A stretch of DNA of 64,000 bases from Codonopsis lanceolata. Its lineage: Eukaryota > Streptophyta > Magnoliopsida > Asterales > Campanulaceae. Location of the stretch: positions 80,472,295 through 80,536,294 of the forward strand of contig CM028378.1 of NCBI GenBank assembly GCA_013146195.2. The letters run 5' to 3'. The notes under the pieces are model-generated. The model worked only from the letters and a program-made list of their open reading frames with translations. It searched no databases and was not told the DNA's origin. Made by a program: the position numbers and the translations under genes. Positions 43,123 through 54,769 of this stretch are shown here, one piece after another (position 1 is the first letter of the stretch; the number at the start of each line of letters is the position of its first letter).

Positions 43123-43242
43123 ATGGAGGCGGATATGGGATTGATGAGAAGGATACCTCCGAAACACTTTGAGACGGCTCTCTTGAGCTTATTGTCTGAT
43201 CATTCTTCAGATCTCCTCTCTCAAGTCGACCAACCTCTTCAG
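43123..43242 (+). pseudogene. Captured exon 1 of F-actin capping protein subunit beta
   Basis: A 40-codon exon from ATG to a CAG|GTTAAT donor reads MEADMGLMRRIPPKHFETAL, then DHSSDLLSQVDQPLQ. The order MEA--GLMRR-PP-H-E-AL followed by SSDLLSQVDQPLQ is the N-terminus of the conserved beta subunit that caps actin filament barbed ends as a heterodimer with alpha. The loop between them is shorter than in typical proteins. The rest of the gene (some 200 residues) is missing from the element, so this is a fragment. Confidence 0.9.
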
Positions 43243-44865
43243 GTTAATTTCTGTATAGATTAATGAATTTATCCTTATTTTGTAGGAGTACTTGATTTTC
43301 ATGTTTTTTGGTGAATTTTAAGCATTATATCAAATGATTTTGATGTCTTAGGAAGGTTAATCTTGTCGTTATTAAATTTTGGGGGTAGCTGTAATCTTAG
43401 TTTTGTTAATTAGTTGAATTTCAAGTGGTGGTTTGTTCCTGGTCCTGCACCAATCAAGTTGGAAATGTGGCTATCACTTCCCCCACTTTTTTAGGATTTT
43501 AACTTTAATTACAGCTCCCTTTTATTGAACATTTTAGTCTTAATATTGTTGTTGTTCTTTTGCTTCCAAATTTTGGGATAAGTTATAGGTTTGTTTTTTG
43601 AATTTTCATTTTGCTGCATATGGACTGAATCTGGTGTTTGTTTGGTCTTGCCTCCAAACTAATGTTGTGGTAGTATGTGATTGGTCAAGCGTCAGCCACT
43701 TACATGTGGGATTACTTCCTTGAATCAGCTCTCCTAAGTCAAAGTTGGGATTCCTGTCCTTATTTTGCGTTATCTAGTATTATCGATTCCAAATGCTTGA
43801 TCATGGATTTCTTGTATCACATATTTCATGATGAGATAAAACTCTTAAACTCTTTCTTTTCTCAAATACATATTTCATATAATCGGAATGTTCTGTTTGT
43901 CATTATTTTGGGTTTGTTGCTTAAGTTTTGGTTCTGCAATTACCATCATATTTGGTTGATTAGGAAATAAATGAAGAGACATCCAGTTATGTCTCTATAA
44001 TTAACACCTGGAAATTCCCAACATTTGTTCCTTTTAAGCAGTCACATCATAGTTCCATGATTGGTTGTCGATAAATGAAAAAGGATTTTTTTTAAAGATT
44101 ACCGGAAGAGGTCTACAATGCACAATAATAATCTTCCAGATAAATTGATAATCTACCCCAACTCAGATGATATAGCATTTAACATATTAACATGCAAAAA
44201 AAAATTTCCAATGATCAAGACTTTCAAATAGATCAGCTCAAGAAACTAGATGCATCTTCGGTAGCTGCCTCCTATCTTTAATCTGTAATAAAATTTTAAT
44301 AAAAGCTAGAGTATTTCATACGAGCATCCCCTAGAGAAGGCCATTTGAGTAGTTGCTTATATCAAGCAAAAGAAAATAACGAGGAAAGAATCCGGACTAT
44401 AAGCACCTATTTCATATAAAAGAATTGTGCCATATCTGACCACCAGAAGGGAAAGAGCCCTGTTCTATGAGCCTCTTTGGAATATTCTTTCAACACTGCT
44501 ACTTTCTCTTGAGCCTGACTTTGTCCAATTCTTGCTTTAGTCATCGAATTCTCTTGGTGGGCTATGACTGATCTTGATTATCTTTGTCAAACATTTCAGT
44601 TTTGTTTATTTTTCATGGTGGTTAAGGATTTGGATCCACTTGGGTTGGTTAAATGGATAAATTAAGCTCCATTTGATTGCCTTTGTTTTGGGTGAATTTT
44701 TCGATGTTCTCGGGTCCCTTCCCCCTTTTGATTTCCAAAACTTTTGTTTTCTAAGTTTTACAGTAGGTGTTACTTGAGCAACACTGTAAGTTGCAACTTG
44801 CAAGTTTAATTTCTTAAAGTAGTGTTTTGCCTTATATCAGAAAATTGAATAGCCTTGTTTGACAG
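43243..44865. other. Intron-like sequence between the capping-protein and condensin fragments
   Basis: Non-coding, T-rich. A 97-codon frame at 43677-43970 is compositionally intron-like and hydrophobic and is not supported as a gene. The junction between the two captured fragments is not visible. Confidence 0.45.
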
Positions 44866-45440
44866 GAAGAATACAGTATTGGTTCTTTCTCACCTCATTC
44901 TCAATGACATGATGGAGGTTTGAGAGTCTAGCTGATTACTCCATCTTTTTGTTTATTAGTATGAATCATTTGTCTAAATGTGATCAAAATTTGCTAGGTT
45001 AAAGGTTATATAAATGAAATGGCTATGCGATTAGAAGACGATGATGCAAGGATTTGTAATCTTGCCCAACTTTTCTTTCATGAGCTGTCCAAAAAAGGTA
45101 AATTAGCATTTCTTGCATTTTCTGCATTTGTGCACTTGCGTCAGTTCTAACTATATTTTTTATTTTCCACATCCACGGAGTAATCCTAAATATAATTTAC
45201 TATCGGATATCCTTGGCAAATTATCCCTTTAGAACTTGAAAAGATAGTCCTTCTACAATATCATGCAATTTTTTTTGGTTCAATCATGAAGGTAGATTTA
45301 AATTTGGTTCTAGTGACTTCTATGCAGTTTTGAGTTCAACTATTAAGTTTACTTTTTCTGATATCATTTTTTGTTTTCTCAGGAAAAGCAAATGGAAGCT
45401 CTTGTGGAAAAGCTATGCAATAGATTCAGTGGTGTCACAG
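44866..45440 (+). pseudogene. Captured exons of condensin subunit CAP-D2, first group
   Basis: Three exons with proper splice sites: 44866-44917 (KNTVLVLSHLILNDMME), 44998-45097 (VKGYINEMAMRLEDDDARIC, then NLAQLFFHELSKKG) and 45383-45440 (EKQMEALVEKLCNRFSGVT). In order they match the Cnd1/HEAT-repeat C-terminal region of condensin complex subunit 1 (CAP-D2), which helps compact mitotic chromosomes. The gap between exons 2 and 3 should hold about 40 more residues (a further exon) and does not, so at least one exon was lost. Phases are compatible. More exons of the same gene lie beyond the copia insertion at 53067. Confidence 0.85.
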
Positions 45441-46104
45441 GTATGGCCTCGTGAGATTATTTTAGTCTTCTATCATCCTAACATTTTCTTTTCCCCAAAC
45501 ATTGTTAGATTTGGATGAACTTGTAAAATAAATATGGTTACCCTTACCCATTGAACTTTGTGTATGTATGTGCGTGCGCGTTTGTATTTTTTCTTTGAGA
45601 CTTGAGAGATGATTTCTTCATTGTAATGCAAAATTTTGAATTCAGCTCTACTTTATGAACCATTCATCTACTCTTTCTCGTGGTGTTTCAATTATGTTTA
45701 GTATATTATTCTTTCTTTATTGCGTTTACCTTAACTCCATCTGTGTGAAGCCTGGAGCCATTCCATATATTCCTACACAGCTGGTCCCAAGCCCGACTAA
45801 ACGATGAGGGTTGCGTTAGGTAGGTTGACAGTAAAATTTTCCTAGATCACTGAACATGAATCCAAATCATTTTGTCGACTCCACGTGATTGGGAAAAAGG
45901 CTGAGTTTAGTTGTATTGTGTTTACAACGTTCCATAGGTGCCAATCAAAAAGCAACATTGGATGAGGTCCAAAGTCTTGATCATTTTGGTCCATTCTCCT
46001 TGGGACTATCTTCCCAAATGAATGCTCCACACCGCTCAAAATTTCTACCTGATATTTTCTTCTGTTGTAATTATAAATAATTCTTACATTTATATGTTCA
46101 TAGG
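45441..46104. other. Captured condensin intron, up to the copia insertion
   Basis: Intronic sequence with no exon recognised. It ends with ATAGG (46100-46104), the target site of the Tork copia element. Confidence 0.55.
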
Positions 46105-47219
46105 TGTTAGAAAATGGTATAGGGAAAACAATTATAATCAAATACAGAATGGAAACAGTTGAAAAGGTTACTGCTGTAATACAAGGTCTACAGGTAGAGA
46201 TCAGGTCTGCAGGTAGAGTTCAGGTCTACAGGTAGACTTCAGTTGTGCAGGTAGACTTCAGGTCTGCGGCCGGTAGACTTTAGTTGTGTAGGTAGACTTC
46301 AGGTCTGCCGCTGGTAGACTTCAGTTGTGTAGGTAGACTTCAAGTCTGCGGCTGGTAGAACGAAGTCTCGGTCCGAGGCCCTGTCACCACAGCTTCTTAA
46401 AAGCAGATTCGCCCCGTGCTTGAAGTTGTATCGGACGTCTGTCTCCCAGGATACAACGGAGACACCGGAGAAACCTTCAGCACTAAGGATTCCGGCGAAC
46501 TGAAGCTGTGTCTGACTCTATCACCAATTTGAAAACAGAAGGCCAAAAAGGAATTCGCTCAACGATTTGTAGAATGCAGAAGTGTGAAATGGAGATTGTC
46601 ATAAACTGTATTTTCCAATTGTGGATGGCATCTCTTTTTATAGGAGTAGACAAGAGACTGGGTTAATAACCACATTGATGATGAAATAAATTCATCATCA
46701 ATAGGTAAATAATATCTCTCATTAAAGCTGGTAATAACAACCAATAATGTCTGTTTTTGGGAGTTACAAAAACAAAAGAATAATTAACAAAACGTGGGTT
46801 GGTCTGAACAGGCAAATTTGGTCCGACATTCCTGTCCGCGGGACGTGCTCGCACATGAGTACGGTATCCCAAAGGCTAAACTGGACCATGATTTGCACCC
46901 CCCCTGCGCAGGCGTGCGCGAGAGAGAGCCTCTATTCTATACAAGCTTACCTTTATAACATAAGGCACTTGTATATAAACCACTCAAGGTTTTGTTAATC
47001 TTCCAATGTGGGATAAACCCACTTCCAACAACCATACTTTAATCAATCATAACTTATTCATCCAAACACCAAATTGGACAAATAAATATATGATTTCGAT
47101 GTTCTCACGGAGTAGAACGCGATTCCACAATTACCCTTGTCATTACACAAACGACATGTGAAGAAATCCGTGCCACAAAATGCACAATTTCATTCTTTAA
47201 AAACACAATTTTTCCAACA
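46105..47219 (-). repeat. 3' LTR of the Tork element
   Basis: 1115 bp. It contains an internal minisatellite (about 46180-46375) of 20-22-bp units of the GGTAGACTTCAGTTGTGCA type in nine or so copies, with GCGGCCGGTAGA variants. The 5' LTR has a scrambled version of this array. Confidence 0.88.
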
Positions 47220-47715
47220 ATCCCCCACAAGAAGGAAATTGAAGAATATGGTGATAAAGTCCAGCAGTTGAAACCTGCATAGGATAGGTAGGTGTTACCC
47301 TTTGAACCTTCCCTTGAAAAAGCATATTTACTTTACTGGCTGATCAGTAGACATGATGTCTTTGAACTGTTCTGCCGTTAGTGTAAACGATCATATACTT
47401 TACACAGGAATCTTCCTGACACAATTCAGTTCTCATAGCTATGTTCATTCATGGCCTTGAACATACGCCTGGTTCTGTGAGAGGGTCTAAGAATTGAGCC
47501 TCACACAATTCTCTTCGAAGCGGCCCCACTTCTCTCTCACATAGGTGATTCTTACTTAGGAATCATTAAAAGCCATATGCTTATCCTCCTACACATGAGC
47601 ATTACTGTTATAAGGGATGACCCCCACAGTGAAGCTAAGAGTCTTTTACAATTAGGTTGTCCCTTTGAACCAAGATCTTGGGATCTCCAGTCAACAAGGT
47701 TGGGTTTCCATTGTA

Positions 47716-48951
47716 TCAACTCATATCTAGAGGCTTAAGTCCCATTCCTTTGGAAGACTTATCAATCAACTCTCTATTTAACCCTTTGGTTAACGGATCC
47801 GCTAAATTATCCTTTGACTTCACATAGTCAATAGAGATAGTTCCAGTTGAGAGTAGTTGTCTAATGGTATTATGTCTACGACGTATATGTCTAGACTTAC
47901 CATTATACATATTGCTCTGTGCCCTGCCAATTGCCGATTGACTATCGCAATGTATGCAGATTGCAGACACATGTTTTGTCCATCTCGGAACATCTTCTAA
48001 GAATTGACGTAGCCATTCAGCCTCTTCACCACTTTTGTCTAGAGCTATAAACTCAGACTCCATCGTGGATCTAGCTATGACAGTCTGCTTAGAAGATTTC
48101 CATGATATGGCTGCACCTGCCAGAGTGAATACAAAACCACTGGTAGACCTTGAGTCTTTAATATCTGAGATCCAATTTGCATCACAGTATCCTTCAATCA
48201 CTGCTGGATCTCTTGTATAGTGCAGTCCATAATCACGAGTATATCTCAAGTACCTTAGTACTCTGACTATCGCTTTCCAGTGATCAGTCCCTGGATTACT
48301 CGTATATCTACTCAGTTTACTCACAACATAGGCAATGTCTGGTATTGTACAACTCATTAAGTACATCAGACTTCCTATGATTCTCCAGTATTCTACCTGA
48401 GAGATAGTCTCACCTCTATTCTTTGATAGATGAAGACTAGTGTCAATAGGAGTTCTAGCTATTGCAATATCATCCTTGCTAAATTTCTCAAGAATTTTAT
48501 CCACGTAGTGTGACTGACTTAAAGTAAGTCCACTTGAAATTCTAGAAATTTTAACTCCAAGGATTACATCAGCTAACCCCATATCTTTCATGTCAAATTT
48601 AGATTTTAACATGTCTTTTGTAGATTTAATCATATTATCATTGCTTCCAATGATAAGCATGTCATCTACGTAAAGACATAAAATGACATAGCCATTTTCA
48701 GTGTCCTTTACATAAACACATTTATCACACTCATTGATCTTAAATCCACAACCCAACATGACATTATCAAATTTCTCATGCCATTGTTTTGGTGCTTGTT
48801 TTAAGCCATACAAAGACTTAACCAACTTGCACACTTTATTTTCTTGCCCCGGCAAAAAACCCTTTCGTTGTTCCATGTAAATCTCTTCTTCTAAATCACC
48901 ATTTAGAAAAGCAGTCTTTACATCCATTTGATGTACTTCAAGATTCCGCAA
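47716..48951 (-). CDS. Tork copia reverse transcriptase and RNase H
   Basis: One open frame of 411 codons reads MDVKTAFLNGDLEEEIYMEQ, LYGLKQAPKQWHEKF and the catalytic LYVDDMLIIGSN. RNase H follows: PDIAYVVSKLSRYTSNPG, YCDANWISD, SRSTSGFVF and STMESEFIAL, ending at SKDNLADPLTKGL. It is an unbroken RT/RNase H, but the N-terminal part of RT (48960-49200) is in another frame, so the polyprotein is not intact. Confidence 0.92.
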   Translation of the reverse strand: MRNLEVHQMDVKTAFLNGDLEEEIYMEQRKGFLPGQENKVCKLVKSLYGLKQAPKQWHEKFDNVMLGCGFKINECDKCVYVKDTENGYVILCLYVDDMLIIGSNDNMIKSTKDMLKSKFDMKDMGLADVILGVKISRISSGLTLSQSHYVDKILEKFSKDDIAIARTPIDTSLHLSKNRGETISQVEYWRIIGSLMYLMSCTIPDIAYVVSKLSRYTSNPGTDHWKAIVRVLRYLRYTRDYGLHYTRDPAVIEGYCDANWISDIKDSRSTSGFVFTLAGAAISWKSSKQTVIARSTMESEFIALDKSGEEAEWLRQFLEDVPRWTKHVSAICIHCDSQSAIGRAQSNMYNGKSRHIRRRHNTIRQLLSTGTISIDYVKSKDNLADPLTKGLNRELIDKSSKGMGLKPLDMS

Positions 48952-49207
48952 TGCGGCAATTGCAAGTACTATCCTTATTGATGTTATTCTCGTAACTGGA
49001 GAATATGTATCAAAGTAATCAAGACCTTCACGTTGCCTGTAACCTTTTATTACAAGTCTGGCCTTATATTTATCAATTGATCCATCTCGCCATCTTCCTT
49101 TTGAAAATCCACTTATATCCTAGTGGTTTACTTCCCGGAGGAAGATCCACTAATTCCCAAGTGTGATTTTGAAGGATGGAATCAATTTCACTCTTGATAG
49201 CCTCTTT

Positions 49208-50361
49208 CTAGAGAGGTCCTTCAGAAGAACTCACAGCTTCTTTATAGCTTTGAGGTTCACTTTCCAGCATGTAGGTTAGAAAATCCGGACCAAAGGATTT
49301 CTCTACCCTAGCTCTTTTGCTGCGTCTAAGTTCTACCTCTTCTACCTCATTCTCCTCATGCTCTTCTTCTATTGAATCATGTATTTGTACAGATGAGCTA
49401 GACACACTACTCAGTCTGCATGGAAATACATTCTCAAAGAACGATGCATTTCTAGATTCCATTATCGTGTTTTTATGAATGTCTACAATTTTAGAATCAT
49501 GCACAAGGAACCGATAAGCACTATTGTTATGTGCATAACCAATGAATATGCAATCAACAGTTTTTGGTCCTACTTTCACCTTTTTAGGTAAAGGAACAGC
49601 AACCTTTGCAAGACACCCCCACACTCGCAAGTATTTATAGGATGGAATTCTTCCATGCCACATCTCGTAAGGGCTTTTGTCTAGCTTCTTACGGGGTACC
49701 TTATTTAAAAGGTAATTAGCTGACAACACAGCTTCTCCCCACATGTTCTGTGGTAATCCAGAACTTAACAACATGGCATTCATCATCTCTTTAAGAGTTC
49801 GATTTTTGCGTTCAACAATGCCATTCTGTTGAGGTGCATAAGGTGTTGTTGTCTCGTGGATGATACCATGCTCGGCCAAGCGGCACAAGATGGTGACTCA
49901 TATTCACCTCCACGATCACTTCTTAGCATCTTAACCTTTATGTTGAGTTGGTTCTCAACCTCGGTTTTATAGAGAATAAACTTCTCTATGGCTTCATCTT
50001 TACTTTTGAGAAGATACACATAGCAAAACCTAGTGCTATCATCAACAAAAGTAATGAAGTACTTATTTCCACCACGTGATTGTGTTGATTTAAAATCACA
50101 CACATTAGTGTGAATTAATCCAAGTGGTTCACTATTTCTTTCAATAGTATGAAATGATGTCCTTGTTAACTTTGCCTCTACACAAGTTTCACACTTGTGT
50201 TTGGAATCGATTTGGAATTTGGGTATGTAATTCATGTTAACTAACCTACGCAAGGTTCCATAATTAACATGTCCTAGTCTACCATGCCACACATAGGAAG
50301 ACTCAAGCAAATAAACAGAAGACTTATTCTTATTATTATTGCTTGCTGGTTTAACAACCAT
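49208..50361 (-). pseudogene. Tork copia GAG-pre-integrase and integrase, frameshifted
   Basis: 50361-49783 reads YVWHGRLGHVNYGTLRRLVN and CETCVEAKLTRTSF (the zinc-binding pre-integrase H-H-C-C), then TFVDDSTRFCYVYLLKSKDE and LRSDRGGEYES of the integrase core. A frameshift near 49885 leads to TTPYAPQQNGIVERKNRTLK (49208-49888), with the remaining catalytic Glu region, and then the C-terminal SKRARVEKSFGPDFLTYML. D, D and E of the triad are all in place if the shift is ignored. Confidence 0.88.
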
Positions 50362-50439
50362 TACTTGAGCTTAAACAACCCATCATTTACATAACCTTTT
50401 CAACAAACATTCCACTCTTGGACGAGTTACAACATCGAC

Positions 50440-51710
50440 TCAAATACAATACGGAAGCCATGCTTCACCGGAGAGTTCGGAGACTAAGTTCTTCCTGGAT
50501 ATACGTACATAGAGTACATTGTTGAGAGTCAGTTCCTTCCCGGACGTCATCTTCAGCACCACTTTGCCTTGACCTTTGACTTCTGAAGTGGCAGAGTTTC
50601 CCATAAAAACCTTCTCGCCATTCTCAGCAGCTTCAAAAGTACTGAACATTTCTCTGTTGGAGCACACATGCCTGCTGGCACCAGTGTCGATCCACCATTG
50701 ATTGGGGTTTGAACCCACCAAGTTCACTTCAGTGACAACCGCAGCAAGATTCAGTTCTGATACATCTTGAGAGATGTCATCCACCATGTTTGCTTCACGG
50801 TCTCTACTTGGCTTTCTGCAAGCTGTAGCCTTGTGACCCGTGCCCCCACAGTTGTAGCACTTTCCAGAAAATCTCTTCTTAGAGATTCCTCCCTTGGGTC
50901 CCAAACTGACCCTTTTAGCAGCAACCTTGCCTTTGCCTTTTGAGCTTTGGCCATGCTCTACCATATTAGCTTTAGCAGCCACAGGAATGAATGTCTTCTT
51001 GTCAGAACCCCTGTTGTCCTCTTCAATACGAAGTCTGACAACAAGTTGTTCCACATTCATCTCCCTCCGCTTGTGTTTCAGATAGCTCTTGAAATCTTTC
51101 CAAGCTAGAGGCAATTTCTCGATAATTGTAGCCACTTGAAAGGTTTCACTTACAACCATCCCTTCAGCTTGAATTTCGTGAAAGATTACTTGCAATTCTT
51201 GCACTTGATCAGAGCGATCTTGGAGTCCACCATCTTATAATCCGAGCGGCCAACAATAAACTTTTTGGCTCCAGCATCTTCGGATGTATATTTGTGGTCC
51301 AACGATGTCCACAACTCCTTTGTCGTTGTCTTATAACGGTAAACTTCGTACAATGAGTCTGTCAACCCATTCAGTACGTAGTTTCTGCAAAGGAAATCAG
51401 AATGCTTCCATGCTTCTACAGCAGTAGCAGCTTGGACATCATTCTGATTCTCACCCACCGTTGGAGGATCCTCTTTCAGACACCTCGCTAGGTTCAGGGT
51501 GGTCAAGTAGAACAGCATCTTCTGCTGCCATCGCTTGAAATTCAAGCCACTGAATTTCTCAGGTTTCGCTATGATGTACAAGATAGGTGGATTGGCCACA
51601 ATCTGAGTCACAGTAGCATTAGAGGTCGTTGGGTTCAAGGTCACATTAAGTTCCTTTCCAGTAGCTTGGGTATTCAATTCAATTGTCATATTGAACTGTA
51701 ATATGAACAA
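50440..51710 (-). pseudogene. Tork copia gag and protease, frameshifted
   Basis: 51710-51186 reads KPEKFSGLNFKRWQQKMLFY and LTDSLYEVYRYKTTTKELW, the gag/UBN2 domain. A shift near 51200 joins MQELQVIFHEIQAEGMVVSE (50440-51204), with LPLAWKDFKSYLKHKRREM and the zinc knuckle CYNCGGTGHKATAC. It is followed by the protease WWIDTGASRHVCSNREMF with an intact DTG triad. The gag starts about 100 bp inside the 5' LTR. Confidence 0.9.
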
Positions 51711-51807
51711 GATTATAAATACACAATTCTGTAATTTGTAAAATTTGTTTTCCCCTTTAGAAGGGTTTACTGTTATCCAAGATAATAGTACTAATCTGTT
51801 TTAAGAC

Positions 51808-52783
51808 TGTTAGAAAATGGTATAGGGAAAACAATTATAATCAAATACAGAATGGAAACAGTTGAAAAGGTTACTGCTGTAATACAAGGTCTACAGGTAG
51901 AGATCGGAGTGCGAGGTAGAGTTCGGGTCTCTGGGTAGACTTCAGTTGTGCAGGTAGACTTGAGTTAGCGACATTGAGCTTTAGTTGTGTAGGTAGACTT
52001 CGGTCGCCCCGGGGCCACGCATTTGGTAGACTTCACAGTAGGTAGACTTCAGTGCTGCCGCATTTGGTAGAACGAAGTCTACCTGTCCGAGGCTTAAAAA
52101 CTTTGTATCACAATACGTTTCTTTCCCTTAAACATTCGCCCTTCCCATCTATGCTTGGGAAGTCGTAACGGACGCCTGCCTCCCCAGATACAAATGGAGA
52201 CACCGGAGAAACCTTTAGCACTAAGGATTCCGGCGAACTGAGTTAATAACCACATTGATGATGAAATAAATTCATCATCAATAGGTAAATAATATCTCTC
52301 ATTAAAGCTGGTAATAACAGCCAATAATGTCTGTTTTGGGAGTTACAAAAACAAAAGAATAATTAACAAAACGTGGGTTGGTCTGAACAGGCAAATTTGG
52401 TCCGAGGGACGTGCTCGCACATGAGTACAGTATCCCGAAGGCTAAACTGGACCATGATTTGCACCCCCCTACGCAGGCGTGCGCGAGAGAGAGCCTCTAT
52501 TCTATACAAGCTTACATTTATAACATAAGGCACTTGTATATAAACCACTCAAGGTTTTGTTAATCTTCCAATGTGGGATAAACCCACTTCCAACAACCAT
52601 ACTTTAATCAATCATAACTTATTCATCCAAACACCAAATTGGACAAATAAATATATGATTTCGATGTTCTCCAGAGTAGAACGCGATTCCACAATTACCC
52701 TTGTCATTACACAAACGACATGTGAAGAAATCCGTGCCACAAAATGCACAATTTCATTCTTTAAAAACACAATTTTTCCAACA
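51808..52783 (-). repeat. 5' LTR of the Tork element
   Basis: 976 bp, almost identical to the 3' LTR at both ends but about 140 bp shorter and scrambled at 51890-52210, where the minisatellite lies. Confidence 0.88.
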
Positions 52784-53066
52784 ATAGGTTGTTACTTGTC
52801 TCCCAATACTTTGATTCTCTTCTGCTGTGCCTTTTATGGGTTGCTATGTTCGCTACAAAAGCTGTCCGAGAAAGAAGGCTGTTTTAAAGCTTTTGCTTGC
52901 ACCCACTTAAATCTTACTGACACGATGATAAGTAATAATGGTTAGTTTTGTTGAATCTTTGAGGATATTTTGCTGCAGACACCAGGCAATGTGAGTATAT
53001 ATCATACTGCTTCTCTCAGCTATCATTTACTAACAAGGGCAAAAAGAAGTTTGATAGTCATTTAAA

Positions 53067-53700
53067 ATGTACGAGCGTGTCCTATCAGAGGACGCTGTGA
53101 TGGATCATTTTAGAAACATAATTACCATGTTCCATTTCTTCTTTCAACTCTTATGCCAGTCTTTCTCATTCGGAACTCTCCCACCCTCTCCTTTTTCTTA
53201 TTTTAGCTCTAAGGGCTTGTTTGGTAGTCGTACAAGGATAAGCAGTATTATTAATCCCAGTACTATTAGTACCCTCGTTATTAATCCTCACTTGTATATC
53301 GGGGGTAGTTTTGAGATTACAAATGTTAATCCCAATTTTTTTTTAGTGAGGGCGCTAATAGTACCACCTTCCCCCTTGGTATTAATAGTGAGGGGATAAT
53401 GACTTTATCCGGATAACTCGTGATATTAGTCCCAACTACCTATTGCGTACGAAACATCAAGCAACTCGTCTTATTAATCCTATCTGTTCTTAATCCTGAC
53501 TACCAAACAGCACTTAAGTTAGACATTCTTCCTTTTTCATGCTTATTAGGGGAAGAAGTTTGCAAAGCCAGAACTCAAATCCTGCATTGAGGAGTTTGGA
53601 AAAAAATCAACAAGTTCCACATTGAAAAGAAGGAGCAAGAACTTACAACTAGAAATGCACAAGTCCATCAGCAGAAAATTGATGGTATGGAGAACCTGAA
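53067..53700 (+). pseudogene. Captured exons of condensin subunit CAP-D2, second group (C-terminus)
   Basis: One exon piece at about 53067-53135 reads YERVLSEDAVMDHFRNIIT. The next, from 53550 after a TTAG acceptor, reads GKKFAKPELKSCIEEFGK and, after a one-base slip in a run of seven A near 53600, KINKFHIEKKEQELTTRNA and onward to a stop at about 53744. Both match the C-terminal tail of CAP-D2 (coiled-coil, basic). A hAT MITE sits in the intron between them. Together with 44866-45440 this represents the last part of the gene, decayed. Confidence 0.8.
53213..53516. mobile_element. hAT-type MITE
   Basis: Terminal inverted repeats are GGGCTTGTTTGGTAGTC (left) and, reading inward from the right, AAGTGCTGTTTGGTAGTC. 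The interior matches the degenerate MITE in the promoters at 287-583 and 57442-57737. I could not confirm an 8-bp duplication. Confidence 0.75.
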
Positions 53701-53749
53701 TTTGGATAAAGAAGACAGAGAAAATTGCAGGATCAGAAACTACTAGAGG

Positions 53750-54769
53750 TTTGTGCATGTGAATCCTCGTTTTGATTAATGTCTTCACTCTTGCTTCCCA
53801 AATTATGTAGCTCCAATAGTTAACTTTTTGAAGTTTACTTATCTCCCGAGATTAGTTTTAAAGCTTGAGAAAATTGCTATAGTTTAAAATCATTAGCTTT
53901 GTATTGTCATTATACCTCTTTGAGACCGACCGACTTAGATAACTTCCAAATTGGTACCATACCAAGTAATAACTTCTATATATGGTTGCATATTGTGCAT
54001 ATGCTGGTTGGATTGATGGTGTGGACCTTAAATTTTGTTATGCTCGAAATGTTGTAATTAAATTAGCTTGCAAAAGTGTTAGAGTGTCTTTTGATAGATA
54101 CTTACGTCCATGCCTTTATAATAAAATATTTGTTTCATAAATTTTGGCTCTTTTCAGACTAGATGATCACAATTTCAAGATACTGGGTTATTGTTGCCTT
54201 CTGGTATTTTTTATATCATAAATTCTTTTTTGTTGTTCTGTTTGGTAGTATAATTCTTTAGATGCTAGGACGAATGAAATCAAATATTCCTTTCTTTTCT
54301 TTCCTATTATTAGTATTTTCTTGGAAAATGAAAATTATGTGATTATTTGAATTGACTGTTTTATTTCATTTATTTTTTCAGGTTGCTTTTGGGAATAACG
54401 CAAGATGTCGTTCAATGCACATTGATCAAAAGTTATCATCAAATCTTTTTTTTTTTTTTAATGATGTACTAGTTTGGAGTTTAAACTAGTTGATATGACA
54501 TTTTTATATTTCTAGAAGTTGTTTATAGGTTGGTTAATTAATCTTAAAATCTAGTAGATTTATTCTTTTGGTAAACAATCAACTTTATTAGCAGATTAAT
54601 GTAGTGATTATCTTTTATTATTAATCATATCTTCTTTTTCTAAAACATTTGTTTGTTGTATTGATGAAAATCTATAATTTATAATTCGTTAATAGAATGT
54701 ATATATCAATATAAGAATTTTTTTTATTATATAATTATGACGAAGTGATCTTGACCATAATGTTTTGTA
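53750..54769. other. CACTA interior, no gene recognised
   Basis: AT-rich, intron-like, no supported exon. One possible exon, VAFGNNARCRSMHIDQ (54384-54430), follows a TTTTTTCAG acceptor and is not recognised. Confidence 0.4.

Larger units (their letters stand above)
46105..52783 (-). mobile_element. Ty1/copia element of Tork type, minus strand, TSD ATAGG
   Basis: LTRs at 46105-47219 and 51808-52783 share TG...CA ends (TGTTAGAAAATGGTATAGGG to AATTTTTCCAACA). The 5-bp duplication ATAGG is at 46100-46104 and 52784-52788. A purine tract (minus strand GTGGGGGAT) abuts the 3' LTR at 47220. Gag, protease, integrase, RT and RNase H are all present with a few frameshifts. It interrupts an intron of the captured CAP-D2 fragment, so it is younger than the CACTA insertion. 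No TGGTATCAGAGC-type PBS is seen next to the 5' LTR. Confidence 0.92.

Noticed and set aside
43677..43970. A 97-codon hydrophobic ORF
   Set aside because: Composition is intron-like, there is no recognisable domain, and it lies between captured exons.
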